Assembly: GCF_013391765.2 (NCBI RefSeq)
Contig: NZ_JACBGI020000002.1
Coordinates: forward strand, 156,911 to 220,910
Reading direction: 5' to 3'
Origin: Thiomicrorhabdus heinhorstiae
GTDB lineage: Bacteria; Pseudomonadota; Gammaproteobacteria; Thiomicrospirales; Thiomicrospiraceae
DNA: 64,000 nt
Position 1 is the stretch's first letter, and every line of letters begins with the position of its first letter. The position numbers and the translations under genes are program-made. This document shows positions 49,052 to 57,974 of this stretch, one piece after another. Under the pieces are notes generated by a model, which did not search any database, had not been told where the DNA came from, and saw nothing but the letters and a program-made list of their open reading frames with translations.

Positions 49052-49999
49052 ATGAAAACCTGTTATCACTTTCTTTTGACTTCTTCCCTGATCGGGCTAA
49101 GCATACTTTTTCCAGGTGTGTCTCATGCTGACACCGTTTCGAAACCAACCGTTTCCGAATTCTGTCAGGAATTTTCCAAAAAGTTGCGTACGGTAAAATA
49201 TCAGGGCTGCATGAATTTCGACCTGAAAACAGCCGAACTGCGCAGCAAGGAAAACCGCCTTCTTACCTACCGTGAGTTTAAACCGGACGATCCAAGCAAT
49301 CCGGCGCATAACGGACGTATTCTATTTATCAGCGGCATACACGGCGACGAGTACACAGCGATCAGTATCACCTATCTGTGGATGCAGGCGATGCTAAAAC
49401 ACCAATACCGAAGCAGCCAGCACTGGCTGTTTATGCCATTAGCCAATCCCGACGGTTTATTGGGTAAAAATCCCGCCACTCGTATGAATGCCAATGGCGT
49501 TGATCTAAACCGCAACTTTCCTTCACCTGACTGGGATCGTTGGGCACTGAAATACTGGAAACACCGTTATGCGAAAAACCCTCGCCGTTATCCTGGCCCG
49601 AGTGCCGCTTCGGAAAATGAAACCAAATGGATGGTCGAAGTAATCAAAAAATTCCGGCCGGATGCCATTATTTCGGTGCATGCTCCTTATGGCCTGCTGG
49701 ATTACGATGGGCCTGAGTATGCCACTCCAAATAAAATCGGGATTTTAAAACATCGTGAGCTAGGCACCTTTCCTGGGTCTTTAGGACGCTATGCCGGAGA
49801 GTATCTGGAAATACCGGTATTGACTCTGGAACTAAGAGCTGCCAATTCTATGCCGGGTGAGGCGGAAATCGTTCAGATGTGGCAGGACATAGAGAATTGG
49901 GTTCAAAAACAGATGCCGACTTTACGAGCACGACGATCTCCTGAAGGAACAACGGCCCTTAATGCCAAACCGGATCAGGCAAATTCACCACAGCCGTAA
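49052..49999 (+). CDS. Periplasmic M14-family zinc carboxypeptidase
   Basis: A protein of about 315 residues with a signal peptide (cleavage after S-H-A, about residue 26) and an M14 carboxypeptidase fold. The zinc ligands H97-x-x-E100 (H-G-D-E) and H210 (S-V-H), the substrate-binding N-R-N-F (153-156) and catalytic E260 (L-T-L-E) are all present. The text around N-P-D-G-L ... N-G-V-D-L-N-R-N-F resembles murein peptide amidase MpaA, which trims muramyl peptides, but MpaA is cytoplasmic and this one is exported. A GTG at 49028 is an alternative start; the ATG at 49052 begins the signal peptide. It is convergent with the Csd6-like gene below. Confidence 0.85.
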   Translation: MKTCYHFLLTSSLIGLSILFPGVSHADTVSKPTVSEFCQEFSKKLRTVKYQGCMNFDLKTAELRSKENRLLTYREFKPDDPSNPAHNGRILFISGIHGDEYTAISITYLWMQAMLKHQYRSSQHWLFMPLANPDGLLGKNPATRMNANGVDLNRNFPSPDWDRWALKYWKHRYAKNPRRYPGPSAASENETKWMVEVIKKFRPDAIISVHAPYGLLDYDGPEYATPNKIGILKHRELGTFPGSLGRYAGEYLEIPVLTLELRAANSMPGEAEIVQMWQDIENWVQKQMPTLRARRSPEGTTALNAKPDQANSPQP

Positions 50000-50120
50000 A
50001 GAAAGCTGAGGTTCTGGAAAGCTTAGGCAAAATAAGCGCTTGGCAGATATCAAAACGCCAAGCCGAGCATGAGAAATATTCCTCGCACAACTTGACGCTG
50101 ATATGAATTAGATTTGCAAA

Positions 50121-51218
50121 TCAGACTCGAGTTTTTACCTGTACCGGCTCTTCAGACTGCAATACCATACGCCAGTCACCTTCCGGATCCCTTTGCCAGA
50201 ACTGGTGTACCAACTCGGTTTTATTGTGTGACGGAAAAGTCACGTAGAACAGATTCTTTTCATTCGGATAACGATACACGCTGACCGATTTCCACGGCAC
50301 TTTTGCATAATGATCGCTTAACCATGCCTTCACTTCTTTCAAAACCACTTTCTTGTCATCGCTGAAACTGAAGGCTTGCTTATCTTCATCAACAATAACA
50401 ACCGGTGTCGCATAAGAGAGCTTATAGTCACTGAGCAATTTCTGCATGGCATTGTTATTCAATACCACGCAGCCGCGACTGGCACGCGGCGCCCGAGTAT
50501 ATGTATCACTCGGGACACCATGCAGCCAGATACCGGAGCCGGTTTTCCCCTGACTGCGATCCCACTTGTTCGGATAGTTTAGCGGCAGCGCTCCAACGCC
50601 ATACAAATCGGGGAGCATCGCTCCCGGCAACAGATCGACAACGTGGTATACACCAAGCGGCGTGCGCAGGTCACCCTCTTTTTGCTTGCCGCTGCCTTTG
50701 CGACCAATGGTCACATAATAGTCAGCAACACGCTGCATATGTCCGGTTTTCGCATTACGTTCATAAAGGTAAAGACGGCTCTCATTCAAACTGACAATCA
50801 GCAAATGCGACTGGCCGGCACTTTTCAAAACATACTTATCCAATCCCGGAGCTTCGCGCATCGCAGACTGGGCAAAGTCCCAACGAACACGGGCCTCATC
50901 TTCTAACTTGGCAACTTCGTTAGCATAACGCTTGCGAATCTCGTCCATTAATTGAGTATCACCGGCCTTTAACGCCAGCAGGTCAGCCTTCATCAACTGC
51001 GCCAGTTTATACTTCGGATATTGGTCACTTAACTCTTCAAAATGCGATAAGGCTTTATCCAAAGCCAGCCCTTGAATGGACTCCAGACCGGATAACAGAT
51101 TCTGCTCGGCAGCAGCCACATCGTCAGCCGAAGCGGGAACACTATGCAATAGCGAAGAAATCGCCATCGACAAAAGACCGGCTCTTAAGCGAAAACGCTT
51201 CCCGAGTTTATTCTTCAT
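50121..51218 (-). CDS. Csd6-like L,D-carboxypeptidase/transpeptidase-family protein
   Basis: A 365-residue exported protein with a signal peptide (cleavage after A-S-A, about residue 31) and an N-terminal TPR-like helical region (about 32-130). A YkuD/ErfK catalytic domain follows (about 137-285), with the H-G ... S-R-G-C motif (His233, Cys250). The C-terminus is NTF2-like (about 295-365). This three-part layout is that of Helicobacter Csd6, an L,D-carboxypeptidase that trims peptidoglycan tetrapeptides, and also of YafK/DpaA-like proteins. Whether it is a carboxypeptidase, a transpeptidase or a Lpp-detaching amidase cannot be read from sequence. The start overlaps the stop of the upstream TPR/NTF2 gene by 11 bases. 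Confidence 0.85.
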   Translation of the reverse strand: MKNKLGKRFRLRAGLLSMAISSLLHSVPASADDVAAAEQNLLSGLESIQGLALDKALSHFEELSDQYPKYKLAQLMKADLLALKAGDTQLMDEIRKRYANEVAKLEDEARVRWDFAQSAMREAPGLDKYVLKSAGQSHLLIVSLNESRLYLYERNAKTGHMQRVADYYVTIGRKGSGKQKEGDLRTPLGVYHVVDLLPGAMLPDLYGVGALPLNYPNKWDRSQGKTGSGIWLHGVPSDTYTRAPRASRGCVVLNNNAMQKLLSDYKLSYATPVVIVDEDKQAFSFSDDKKVVLKEVKAWLSDHYAKVPWKSVSVYRYPNEKNLFYVTFPSHNKTELVHQFWQRDPEGDWRMVLQSEEPVQVKTRV

Positions 51219-52230
51219 CGCTTGCCTGCTCCTTTATGATTTTCCAATCACCTTGCTTTGCTTTCCACACCAAAGTCTTATGCATGCTGTCTTTAAAACG
51301 ATCCGATTGATAACGCTGGGTAAACATTACCTTGCGTTCGTCGGAAGAAATTTCCTCAACATGAATATCATCCAGATAGATGCGGATAAACTTCGGTCTT
51401 TTCAGAATTCGCTGACGTGAACGCTCCCACTCAGAATAGCTCATGCCACTCTTAGGCACAAACTCCTCGCTATCATAAAAACTCAGGTAACGATCAACAT
51501 CCTGTGATGCCCAAGCCTGACGCCAGGATTCAACCAAACCGGTCATTTCCAATGCATTAATCGAATCGGCTAAATTAAACTTAGGCTTACTGATCTCAGG
51601 TTCCGATTCGCTTCTTTTCTGGTCTCCGGCTATCGCGATAACCAACTCTTTATTTGCTTCAGGCTCTTTGCTGTCCGGCTTCACTATCGGTTTTGCCACC
51701 GGCTTAGTTTGAGCAATTTGTGTTGCAATATCAGAGCCTTGCGGGGCAGCATAACTCAACCACTCCCCTTTTGGTTCGACCAGTTTACTCTTGCTAAATA
51801 CACTTTTATAGGCCTTTTGAGCTTGATAGGCGTAAATCTGGTTTAAGTTATCCAAAGTCGTCGCGATCTGTTTATCGGACTGCAACGATTGATCGAGAAT
51901 TCTTTCGGCTTCATCATATTTTCGTTGCTGCATCAGGATCACCGCCAGGTTATTCTGCAATGCACGTTGCAACTCAAGCGAATTAGTCGGGTTACGTTTC
52001 AAATCCATCCAAATTTTATAAGCTTTATCCAAGGCTCCACGCTTGGCTGCATCCAAACCGTATTCAAATTGCTGCTGCTGTTTTTGCGGTGAAAGCCCCT
52101 TCACATCGGAAGCGGAGACCGGGGTAGCCAAAGAAAGACACACCCCCAGAAAAGCTGCTGCAGAAAACATGCGAAAAGAAGTCTTGGAAAAAATGGAATG
52201 CTGAAAATTGAATGAAAAATGAGCCTGCAT
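51208..52230 (-). CDS. Exported TPR and NTF2-like (Cds6-family) protein
   Basis: A 340-residue protein with a signal peptide (cleavage near V-S-A-S, about residue 41), TPR-like repeats (about 50-130, with Y-D-E-A-E-R-I-L-D-Q), a Pro/Lys/Glu-rich linker (about 175-210) and a C-terminal NTF2-like domain (about 220-337). The same C-terminal domain type occurs in the next gene, so this is probably its partner or a substrate-binding helper. Co-translated with the Csd6-like gene. Not recognised as a characterised enzyme. Confidence 0.8.
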   Translation of the reverse strand: MQAHFSFNFQHSIFSKTSFRMFSAAAFLGVCLSLATPVSASDVKGLSPQKQQQQFEYGLDAAKRGALDKAYKIWMDLKRNPTNSLELQRALQNNLAVILMQQRKYDEAERILDQSLQSDKQIATTLDNLNQIYAYQAQKAYKSVFSKSKLVEPKGEWLSYAAPQGSDIATQIAQTKPVAKPIVKPDSKEPEANKELVIAIAGDQKRSESEPEISKPKFNLADSINALEMTGLVESWRQAWASQDVDRYLSFYDSEEFVPKSGMSYSEWERSRQRILKRPKFIRIYLDDIHVEEISSDERKVMFTQRYQSDRFKDSMHKTLVWKAKQGDWKIIKEQASDEE

Positions 52231-52281
52231 AAGCCTTATCTAATCTCGTAAAAGCCGTAAATTATTGTAAGTACGTCTATT

Positions 52282-54321
52282 CTAACGTAAATCGCCGATA
52301 CCAACCATGCCGCTTTTCAGTGTTTTTAGCTGATCCCGCAGCTGTGCAGCACGTTCAAAATCCAATTCTTTCGCAGCTTGATACATCTGTTTTTCAACCT
52401 GCTTCATTTTTTGCGCTAATTCAGCCGGACTAAGAGTTTCCATTGCCGTGTATTCGGCACCTTGTTCAGCCGCTTTCAGGTTACTTGCACCCCGTCTTCC
52501 TTTGGAGGCATAAGGCGAATCTTCTAAAATATCACTGACCTTCTTATTCAACGGTTGCGGAACGATACCTTTAGCCTCGTTATAGGCAATCTGTTTAGCG
52601 CGGCGCCGTTCGGTTTCATCGATCGCCGCCTGCATCGAGCGTGTAATCTTGTCGGCATACAGGATTGCCTTACCGTGAACGTTTCGCGCCGCACGCCCGA
52701 TGGTCTGAATCAAAGAACGCTCGGAACGCAAAAAGCCTTCCTTATCTGCGTCGAGAATGGCAACCAGAGCAACTTCCGGGATATCCAATCCTTCCCGCAG
52801 CAGGTTGATCCCGACCAAGACATCAAATTCACCCAGACGTAAATCGCGGATAATTTCAATTCGCTCGACGGTATCGATATCCGAGTGCATATAGCGGACG
52901 CGAACCTGATGATCCTCTAAATACTCGGTCAGGTTTTCCGCCATTCTCTTAGTCAGAGTGGTTACCAAAATTCGTTGACCTTCCTCGGCACGCCATTTAA
53001 TTTCACCAAGCAAATCGTCTACCTGGGTCAGAGCCGGTCGCACTTCCAATTCCGGATCCACCAGACCAGTCGGACGAACCACCTGTTCGACGATTTTCGA
53101 TGCGTGATCGGCTTCATAATTTCCAGGAGTCGCGGATACAAAGATCGTTTGCGGAATCAGCTGCTCGAATTCGTTGAACATCAAAGGCCGGTTATCCAGA
53201 GCCGACGGCAGACGAAAACCATAAGAAACCAGATTCTCTTTGCGTGAGCGGTCACCTTTGTACATGCCGCCGATCTGTGGAATAGTGACATGGCTTTCAT
53301 CAATGACTAGAAGCGCATTTTTCGGAAAATAATCCATTAAGGTCGGTGGAGGCTGGCCGGCATCTCGACCGGAAAGGTAGCGAGAATAGTTCTCGATTCC
53401 CTGGCAATATCCGAGTTCCATCATCATTTCAATATCGAGCTTGGTCCGTTCTTCCAGACGTTGCGCTTCTACCAGCTTATTCATTGAACGCAATTCTTCA
53501 AGCCGCTGTTTAAGCTCGACTTTGACCTGCTCGATCATCTCCATAATCCGTTCTCGCGGAGTGACATAATGCGACTTCGGATAAACCGTTACTCGCGTCG
53601 GGCGGCTTAACACTTCGCCGCTTAATGGATCAAACCAGGCGATCGATTCCACTTCGTCGTCGAACAGTTCGATGCGCACCGCATACTCTTCGGCCTCCGC
53701 CGGGAAAATGTCGATCACATCGCCCCGGACACGGAAGGTTCCACGCCAGAGTTCAATATCATTGCGCGTATACTGCATGGAGGTCAAACGCGTCAGAATA
53801 TCCCTTTGCGAGATTCGATCGCCTAAACGTACCTGCAAAATCATTTTCAGATACATTTCCGGATCACCCAAACCGTAAATCGCCGAAACGGTAGCGATCA
53901 GAATTACGTCTTCTCGTTCCATCAGCGCTTTGGTTGCGGAAAGCCGCAGCTGTTCGATCTGCTCGTTAACTGAAGAATCCTTGGCAATATAGGTATCCGA
54001 TGCTGGTACATAGGCTTCAGGCTGATAATAATCGTAGTAGGAAACGAAATATTCGACGGCATTGTTTGGGAAGAATCCCTTCATCTCGCCGTACAACTGG
54101 GCGGCCAGCGTTTTATTATGCGCCATAATGATCGTCGGACGCTGTACTTGCTGAATGACATTGGCAATTGTAAATGTCTTACCGGAACCGGTCACGCCAA
54201 GCAGAGTTTGAAAGGCTTCGCCGTCTTCCAAGCCCTCGACTAACTCGCCAATAGCAATCGGCTGGTCGCCATTCGGCGCGTATTGTGAAACCAAATCGAA
54301 TTTCTTTGCGTTAACCGACAC
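52282..54321 (-). CDS. uvrB: UvrABC excision nuclease subunit B
   Basis: A 679-residue UvrB, the damage-verification helicase-like subunit of nucleotide excision repair. Walker A is G-V-T-G-S-G-K-T (about residues 42-49), the beta-hairpin region [10 protein letters not shown] (about 95-104) inserts behind damaged bases, D-E-S-H is the Walker B box, and the C-terminal UVR domain (about 635-670) binds UvrC. Divergent from the aminotransferase gene. Confidence 0.98.
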   Translation of the reverse strand: MSVNAKKFDLVSQYAPNGDQPIAIGELVEGLEDGEAFQTLLGVTGSGKTFTIANVIQQVQRPTIIMAHNKTLAAQLYGEMKGFFPNNAVEYFVSYYDYYQPEAYVPASDTYIAKDSSVNEQIEQLRLSATKALMEREDVILIATVSAIYGLGDPEMYLKMILQVRLGDRISQRDILTRLTSMQYTRNDIELWRGTFRVRGDVIDIFPAEAEEYAVRIELFDDEVESIAWFDPLSGEVLSRPTRVTVYPKSHYVTPRERIMEMIEQVKVELKQRLEELRSMNKLVEAQRLEERTKLDIEMMMELGYCQGIENYSRYLSGRDAGQPPPTLMDYFPKNALLVIDESHVTIPQIGGMYKGDRSRKENLVSYGFRLPSALDNRPLMFNEFEQLIPQTIFVSATPGNYEADHASKIVEQVVRPTGLVDPELEVRPALTQVDDLLGEIKWRAEEGQRILVTTLTKRMAENLTEYLEDHQVRVRYMHSDIDTVERIEIIRDLRLGEFDVLVGINLLREGLDIPEVALVAILDADKEGFLRSERSLIQTIGRAARNVHGKAILYADKITRSMQAAIDETERRRAKQIAYNEAKGIVPQPLNKKVSDILEDSPYASKGRRGASNLKAAEQGAEYTAMETLSPAELAQKMKQVEKQMYQAAKELDFERAAQLRDQLKTLKSGMVGIGDLR

Positions 54322-54529
54322 GATAATTCCTTGAATAATTCCTTTAAATCAACGGCTAAAATCCAGTAAAATGCAACTAAAGCCTATATTGATATACATG
54401 TTCTATATCAATGCTGAATCACCTTCAGCGTCTTCTCGAATTCAGAGCAAAATTTGCGTCCACCGTGGTATCCGCTTTGATGCCATAGCGTATTATACAA
54501 GCTCATTTACATGCGGAGAAAAACTATCG

Positions 54530-55708
54530 ATGAGCCCCCTATCAGACCGTGTCAACCGAGTAAAACCGTCCTTAACGCTTGTCATTACAGCCAAAGCCGC
54601 CGAACTGAAACGTGCCGGAAAAGATATTATCAGTCTAGGTGCTGGCGAACCTGATTTCGACACGCCTGAGCATATTAAAAATGCAGGGATTAACGCGATA
54701 CGCAACGGTCAAACACGCTATACCGCAGTGGATGGCATTCCCGAATTAAAAGAAGCTATTATCGCCAAATTTAAACGCGACAACAGCCTGGAATACGGCA
54801 TGAACCAGATTCTGGTTTCATCGGGTGGCAAACAGAGTTTTTATAATTTATGCCAGGCCGTGTTGAACGATGGTGATGAAGTGATCATTCCGGCGCCTTA
54901 CTGGGTTTCCTATCCGGATATGGCACTGCTTGCCGGTGGCGAGCCGGTCATTATCGAAGCAGGTATCGAGCAGGGCTTCAAAATTACTCCGCAGCAGCTT
55001 GAAGACGCCATTACGCCGAAAACCAAAATGCTGGTATTGAATAGCCCATCCAACCCGACTGGGGCAGTTTACAGTGCCGAAGAACTTGAAGCCTTGGGTG
55101 AAGTATTGCGTAAACATCCACAGGTATTGATCGCTTCAGACGATATGTACGAACACATTATGCTGAGTGATATGAAGTTCACCAACATTCTGGAAGTTTG
55201 CCCGGATCTTTACGAACGCACCATCGTATTGAACGGCGTTTCCAAAGCTTATTCCATGACGGGATGGCGCATCGGCTATGCCGGTGGGCCGGTTGAGATT
55301 ATTGCCGGTATGCGCAAAGTTCAATCGCAAAGCACCTCGAATCCATGTTCTATCTCCCAAGTCGCTGCGACCGAAGCCTTGAACGGCTCGCAAGAGTGTA
55401 TCCAGATCATGCTGGCCGAATTTAAAAAGCGTCACGAATATGTGGTTGAGCGCATCAATAAGATTCCAGGCTTCAAATGCCTGCACGCAGACGGTGCTTT
55501 CTACGCGTTTATGAACATTGAAGAAGCTATAAAAATAAAAGGTTATGCGACCGATACCGAGTTTGCCGGCGCACTGTTAGAAGAAAAACTGGTTGCAGCC
55601 GTTCCTGGTTCCGGATTTGGAAGCGATAACCACTTGCGATTCTCTTTTGCTACCAGCATGGAAGCTTTAACCGCCGCGTTGGATCGTGTCGAAGAGTTTA
55701 TGCAGTAA
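54530..55708 (+). CDS. Class I PLP-dependent aminotransferase (aspartate aminotransferase type)
   Basis: A protein of about 392 residues of the aminotransferase class I beta subgroup. It starts with V-K-P-S-L-T-L-V-I-T and has S-L-G-A-G-E-P-D-F-D-T-P near residue 35. The S-x-S-K-A-Y-S-M-T-G-W-R-I-G-Y block contains the PLP lysine, and R-F-S-F-A near the end the substrate-carboxylate arginine. The frame is open upstream to 54371, but the ATG at 54530, after GGAGAA, begins the conserved protein. It probably transaminates aspartate/oxaloacetate; other substrates such as glutamate:prephenate remain possible. Confidence 0.9.
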   Translation: MSPLSDRVNRVKPSLTLVITAKAAELKRAGKDIISLGAGEPDFDTPEHIKNAGINAIRNGQTRYTAVDGIPELKEAIIAKFKRDNSLEYGMNQILVSSGGKQSFYNLCQAVLNDGDEVIIPAPYWVSYPDMALLAGGEPVIIEAGIEQGFKITPQQLEDAITPKTKMLVLNSPSNPTGAVYSAEELEALGEVLRKHPQVLIASDDMYEHIMLSDMKFTNILEVCPDLYERTIVLNGVSKAYSMTGWRIGYAGGPVEIIAGMRKVQSQSTSNPCSISQVAATEALNGSQECIQIMLAEFKKRHEYVVERINKIPGFKCLHADGAFYAFMNIEEAIKIKGYATDTEFAGALLEEKLVAAVPGSGFGSDNHLRFSFATSMEALTAALDRVEEFMQ

Positions 55709-55742
55709 GTTCTAAGTCCTTTTTTAATCGCAAAAAACGATA

Positions 55743-55780
55743 AAAGCTTCCGCCAGATTCTCTGCCACGGAGGCTTTTTT
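55743..55780. terminator. Bidirectional terminator between aminotransferase and ligE
   Basis: A nine-pair stem AAGCTTCCG/CGGAGGCTT (one T-G wobble) with flanking A and T tracts, 35 bases after the aminotransferase stop and 23 bases after the ligase stop on the other strand. Confidence 0.8.
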
Positions 55781-55802
55781 ATTACCTTCCTTCTAGATTC
55801 TA

Positions 55803-56696
55803 TTATTGATCGCGCACTCTTAAAAAAACCGGAAATCTCGGTAAACCATTGCGGGTGGTCCCCATATATTGAAACGTGATTACCAATCCCACTTGGGGAG
55901 GAATCTTTCTTTGCTCATCATTCAACCCGCTTCCGATATATATTTGGACCGGTTCATCTTTTAACTGCGGAAACAAGCGTTTTTGCTGATCTGGCAACAA
56001 CTCGCAACGCAAGCTGCCAACCATTCCCTGAAAACGTCCCTGCCCCGGTTTATAACCTTTAACGATACATTCAGCATCCTGTTTGGCCTTGACCTTCAAT
56101 GCCGCTGAACTTCTACCATCTTGATATGGCAAATCACCTCGCCGGACAACCAGCCCTTCTCCACCCTGAGCCAGTACCAGATTCAAACGCCCCTTAAAAT
56201 GTTCTTCGGACAAAATTTTCGTTTGCGGAATAACATGCAGATAAGAGCTGTAATGCCCGCCTAAAAAGCGATGGACCTGCGACAAACGTTTAATCAAACC
56301 TCCCTCTTGAGAAGGTGCATCAAAAATATAATAGCCAATCTTTATCCAGCCCATATGCGGCGTCTTTTGCTTAACGACAGAAACCGTCTCAGAGAAACGG
56401 TTACGATCCATCCACAATTCACCGTCTAACGGAAAATCCGGAAAATCGGCCGTAAACCACTCTGGCGCAGCAAAGGCGTTTCCATTACGACTCAGCAATT
56501 GCTTTCCATTCCAATAGGCTCTGACACCATCCAGCTTTTCACTCATTAACCAACCGATCAAAGATTGACCCGGCTGATAGTTATCCAAGAGCATCAATCC
56601 TTGTATTTCCTTCTCGGAAGCTGAATCTGCGGCATGGCTTAAAGAAATAAAAAAGCCTGACAGAAATATCAGGCAAATAGCACTAACTCTTTTCAT
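55803..56696 (-). CDS. ligE: Periplasmic ATP-dependent DNA ligase (LigE type)
   Basis: A 297-residue minimal ATP-dependent DNA ligase with a signal peptide (cleavage after S-H-A, about residue 22). The adenylation-domain motif I is E-K-L-D-G-V-R (catalytic Lys54). Motif III-like D-G-E-L-W, motif IV G-E-G-L-V and motif V L-K-V-K follow, then a short OB domain. Exported LigE ligases of proteobacteria are proposed to seal nicks in DNA outside the cytoplasm, e.g. during DNA uptake or in biofilm DNA. A ComEA-like gene lies 11 bases upstream. It is not the NAD-dependent replicative ligase (LigA). Confidence 0.9.
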   Translation of the reverse strand: MKRVSAICLIFLSGFFISLSHAADSASEKEIQGLMLLDNYQPGQSLIGWLMSEKLDGVRAYWNGKQLLSRNGNAFAAPEWFTADFPDFPLDGELWMDRNRFSETVSVVKQKTPHMGWIKIGYYIFDAPSQEGGLIKRLSQVHRFLGGHYSSYLHVIPQTKILSEEHFKGRLNLVLAQGGEGLVVRRGDLPYQDGRSSAALKVKAKQDAECIVKGYKPGQGRFQGMVGSLRCELLPDQQKRLFPQLKDEPVQIYIGSGLNDEQRKIPPQVGLVITFQYMGTTRNGLPRFPVFLRVRDQ

Positions 56697-56707
56697 AAGA
56701 GCATGAC

Positions 56708-56971
56708 CTAATCGTCAGCAAAACGCAGGTCAGCTTCAATTTTCTGCAGAGTTTTCGAGCCGATTCCTTTTACCTGTAATAAGTCCTGAGGGGTTTTACA
56801 GATCATTTTGTGGCAATAGTCTGCAATAGCCTTCCCTTTGCTCAGTCCAATCCCATTTAAGGAATCCGCAATTTCTTGAGCAGCGGCTTTGTTTACATTA
56901 ACCGGCGCAGCATAGACACTATTACAGGCCAAAACTCCCAATATGGAAAAACACAATATCATGTATCTCAT
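56708..56971 (-). CDS. ComEA-like periplasmic helix-hairpin-helix protein
   Basis: A protein of about 87 residues with a signal peptide (cleavage after V-Y-A, about residue 21) and two helix-hairpin-helix motifs: L-N-G-I-G-L-S-K-G-K-A-I and L-L-Q-V-K-G-I-G-S-K-T-L. ComEA binds incoming double-stranded DNA in the periplasm during natural transformation. The open frame extends to 57076, but the ATG at 56971 follows GAGGAT at the right distance and begins the signal peptide. It lies directly upstream of ligE, 11 bases apart, so the two are likely one transcript. Confidence 0.88.
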   Translation of the reverse strand: MRYMILCFSILGVLACNSVYAAPVNVNKAAAQEIADSLNGIGLSKGKAIADYCHKMICKTPQDLLQVKGIGSKTLQKIEADLRFADD

Positions 56972-57351
56972 AGTACGATCCTCTTCAAATGCGTTACAGA
57001 AATTATAAGCATTAATACGTAACAAAATATACCAGATAAAGAAATGAAAGGTAAAATAAGAATTGCTTATCACCAAACATTACAAATAAAGATTAGGTAG
57101 TTTGAAACTTAATCAAGAGAAGGATCTGAGAAAAAACAGGAGTACCGAGAAAGGAGATAATTCACTGTAATTGCTGGAATGACTGCAAAAACATCTGACA
57201 GATAATTTTATGAGAAAGTTAAGGAAAAGATATCGCAGTATTGTCTGGCGAGATGTGCAAAAGTTGGTTGGAGAAGGAAAACATCATTGCTTAATTATCA
57301 GAATTAAAATAAGATATGTTTTAACAATGTTATTACTTGCAGGTAATGAGA
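56972..57351. other. AT-rich intergenic stretch between comEA-like and mazE
   Basis: About 380 bases of low G+C sequence between divergent genes. It should hold the comEA/ligE promoter and that of mazEF. A short open frame (57210-57368, 52 codons) is unlikely to be a gene because it runs into mazE in another frame and has no recognisable features. The base composition is clearly more AT-rich than the neighbours. Confidence 0.5.
57287..57315 (+). promoter_or_regulatory. Candidate promoter of mazEF
   Basis: TTGCTT (57287-57292), a 17-base spacer and TAAGAT (57310-57315), ending 36 bases before the mazE ATG. Both boxes match only moderately. MazE/MazEF usually autorepress this site; no clear operator repeat was seen. 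Confidence 0.4.
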
Positions 57352-57591
57352 ATGCAAACAATGCTTAGAAAAATAGGGAATTCCCGTGGGATCATTATTC
57401 CATCCTCGATCATAGAACAGCTTAATATTGAAAATGAAGTCGACATGAATATCAAAGATGGTACTTTAGTTTTAAAGCCATCCAATACGCTTAGAAAAGG
57501 ATGGTTTGATAACTATAATTCTAATGACGATGTTGAACCTTTATCAGAGATGACCGATTTAGAGAGCGAGCAAGAGGATTGGGAATGGTGA
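57352..57591 (+). CDS. mazE: MazE-family antitoxin
   Basis: A protein of about 79 residues with an N-terminal AbrB/SpoVT-like DNA-binding fold (M-L-R-K-I-G-N-S-R-G-I-I-I-P) and an acidic, disordered C-terminal tail (many Glu/Asp, ending W-E-W) that in MazE neutralises MazF. In-frame starts also lie at 57337 (TTG) and 57346 (ATG); AGG eight bases upstream favours the ATG at 57352. The stop overlaps the toxin start. Confidence 0.88.
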   Translation: MQTMLRKIGNSRGIIIPSSIIEQLNIENEVDMNIKDGTLVLKPSNTLRKGWFDNYNSNDDVEPLSEMTDLESEQEDWEW

Positions 57592-57893
57592 AGAGAGGCG
57601 ATGTGTATTGGGTGGAACTCGACCCTACCGTTGGCACAGAGATAAGAAAAACACGCCCTTGCTTAATAATCTCACCCGATGATATGAATGGAGTTTTGCC
57701 TCGGGTGATTATTGCGCCAATCACATCAAAAGGCCAGCCACTTGGCTGTCGTCCAGAAGTCGTTTTTAAAGGAAAGAAAGGCCGAATTCTTTTAGACCAA
57801 GTGCGTACCGTTGATAAAAAGCGTTTAAAAGATAAAACGGGTTCAATACCCTTAGAGGAATGGCACGATACATTAATTCAAATGCTGTCCTAG
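57585..57893 (+). CDS. mazF: MazF/PemK-family endoribonuclease toxin
   Basis: A protein of about 102 residues with the MazF/CcdB fold: R-G-D-V-Y-W-V-E-L-D-P-T-V-G-T-E-I-R-K-T-R-P-C-L-I-I near the start, then a second block P-I-T-S-K-G. MazF toxins cut mRNA at short sites. The ATG overlaps the mazE stop (ATGGTGA), a typical toxin-antitoxin coupling; GTG at 57588 is an alternative. All conserved regions are intact, so it should be active. The cluster is AT-rich and may have been acquired. Confidence 0.9.
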   Translation: MVKRGDVYWVELDPTVGTEIRKTRPCLIISPDDMNGVLPRVIIAPITSKGQPLGCRPEVVFKGKKGRILLDQVRTVDKKRLKDKTGSIPLEEWHDTLIQMLS

Positions 57894-57917
57894 CCTACTC
57901 AAATCCAACCAATAGAA

Positions 57918-57943
57918 CCTGATTTAATTCAGGCAAGTTTTTT
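57918..57943 (+). terminator. Candidate terminator of mazEF
   Basis: A short stem CCTGA/TCAGG with a six-base loop, followed after four bases by six T (57938-57943), 24 bases after the mazF stop. The stem is weak. Confidence 0.45.
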
Positions 57944-57974
57944 CGAGCTCCACCCCTAGAATTCACCTAACCTT

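Noticed and set aside
57210..57368. 52-codon plus-strand open frame upstream of mazE
   Set aside because: Overlaps mazE in another frame, very basic and short, no recognisable domain and would occupy the mazEF promoter.
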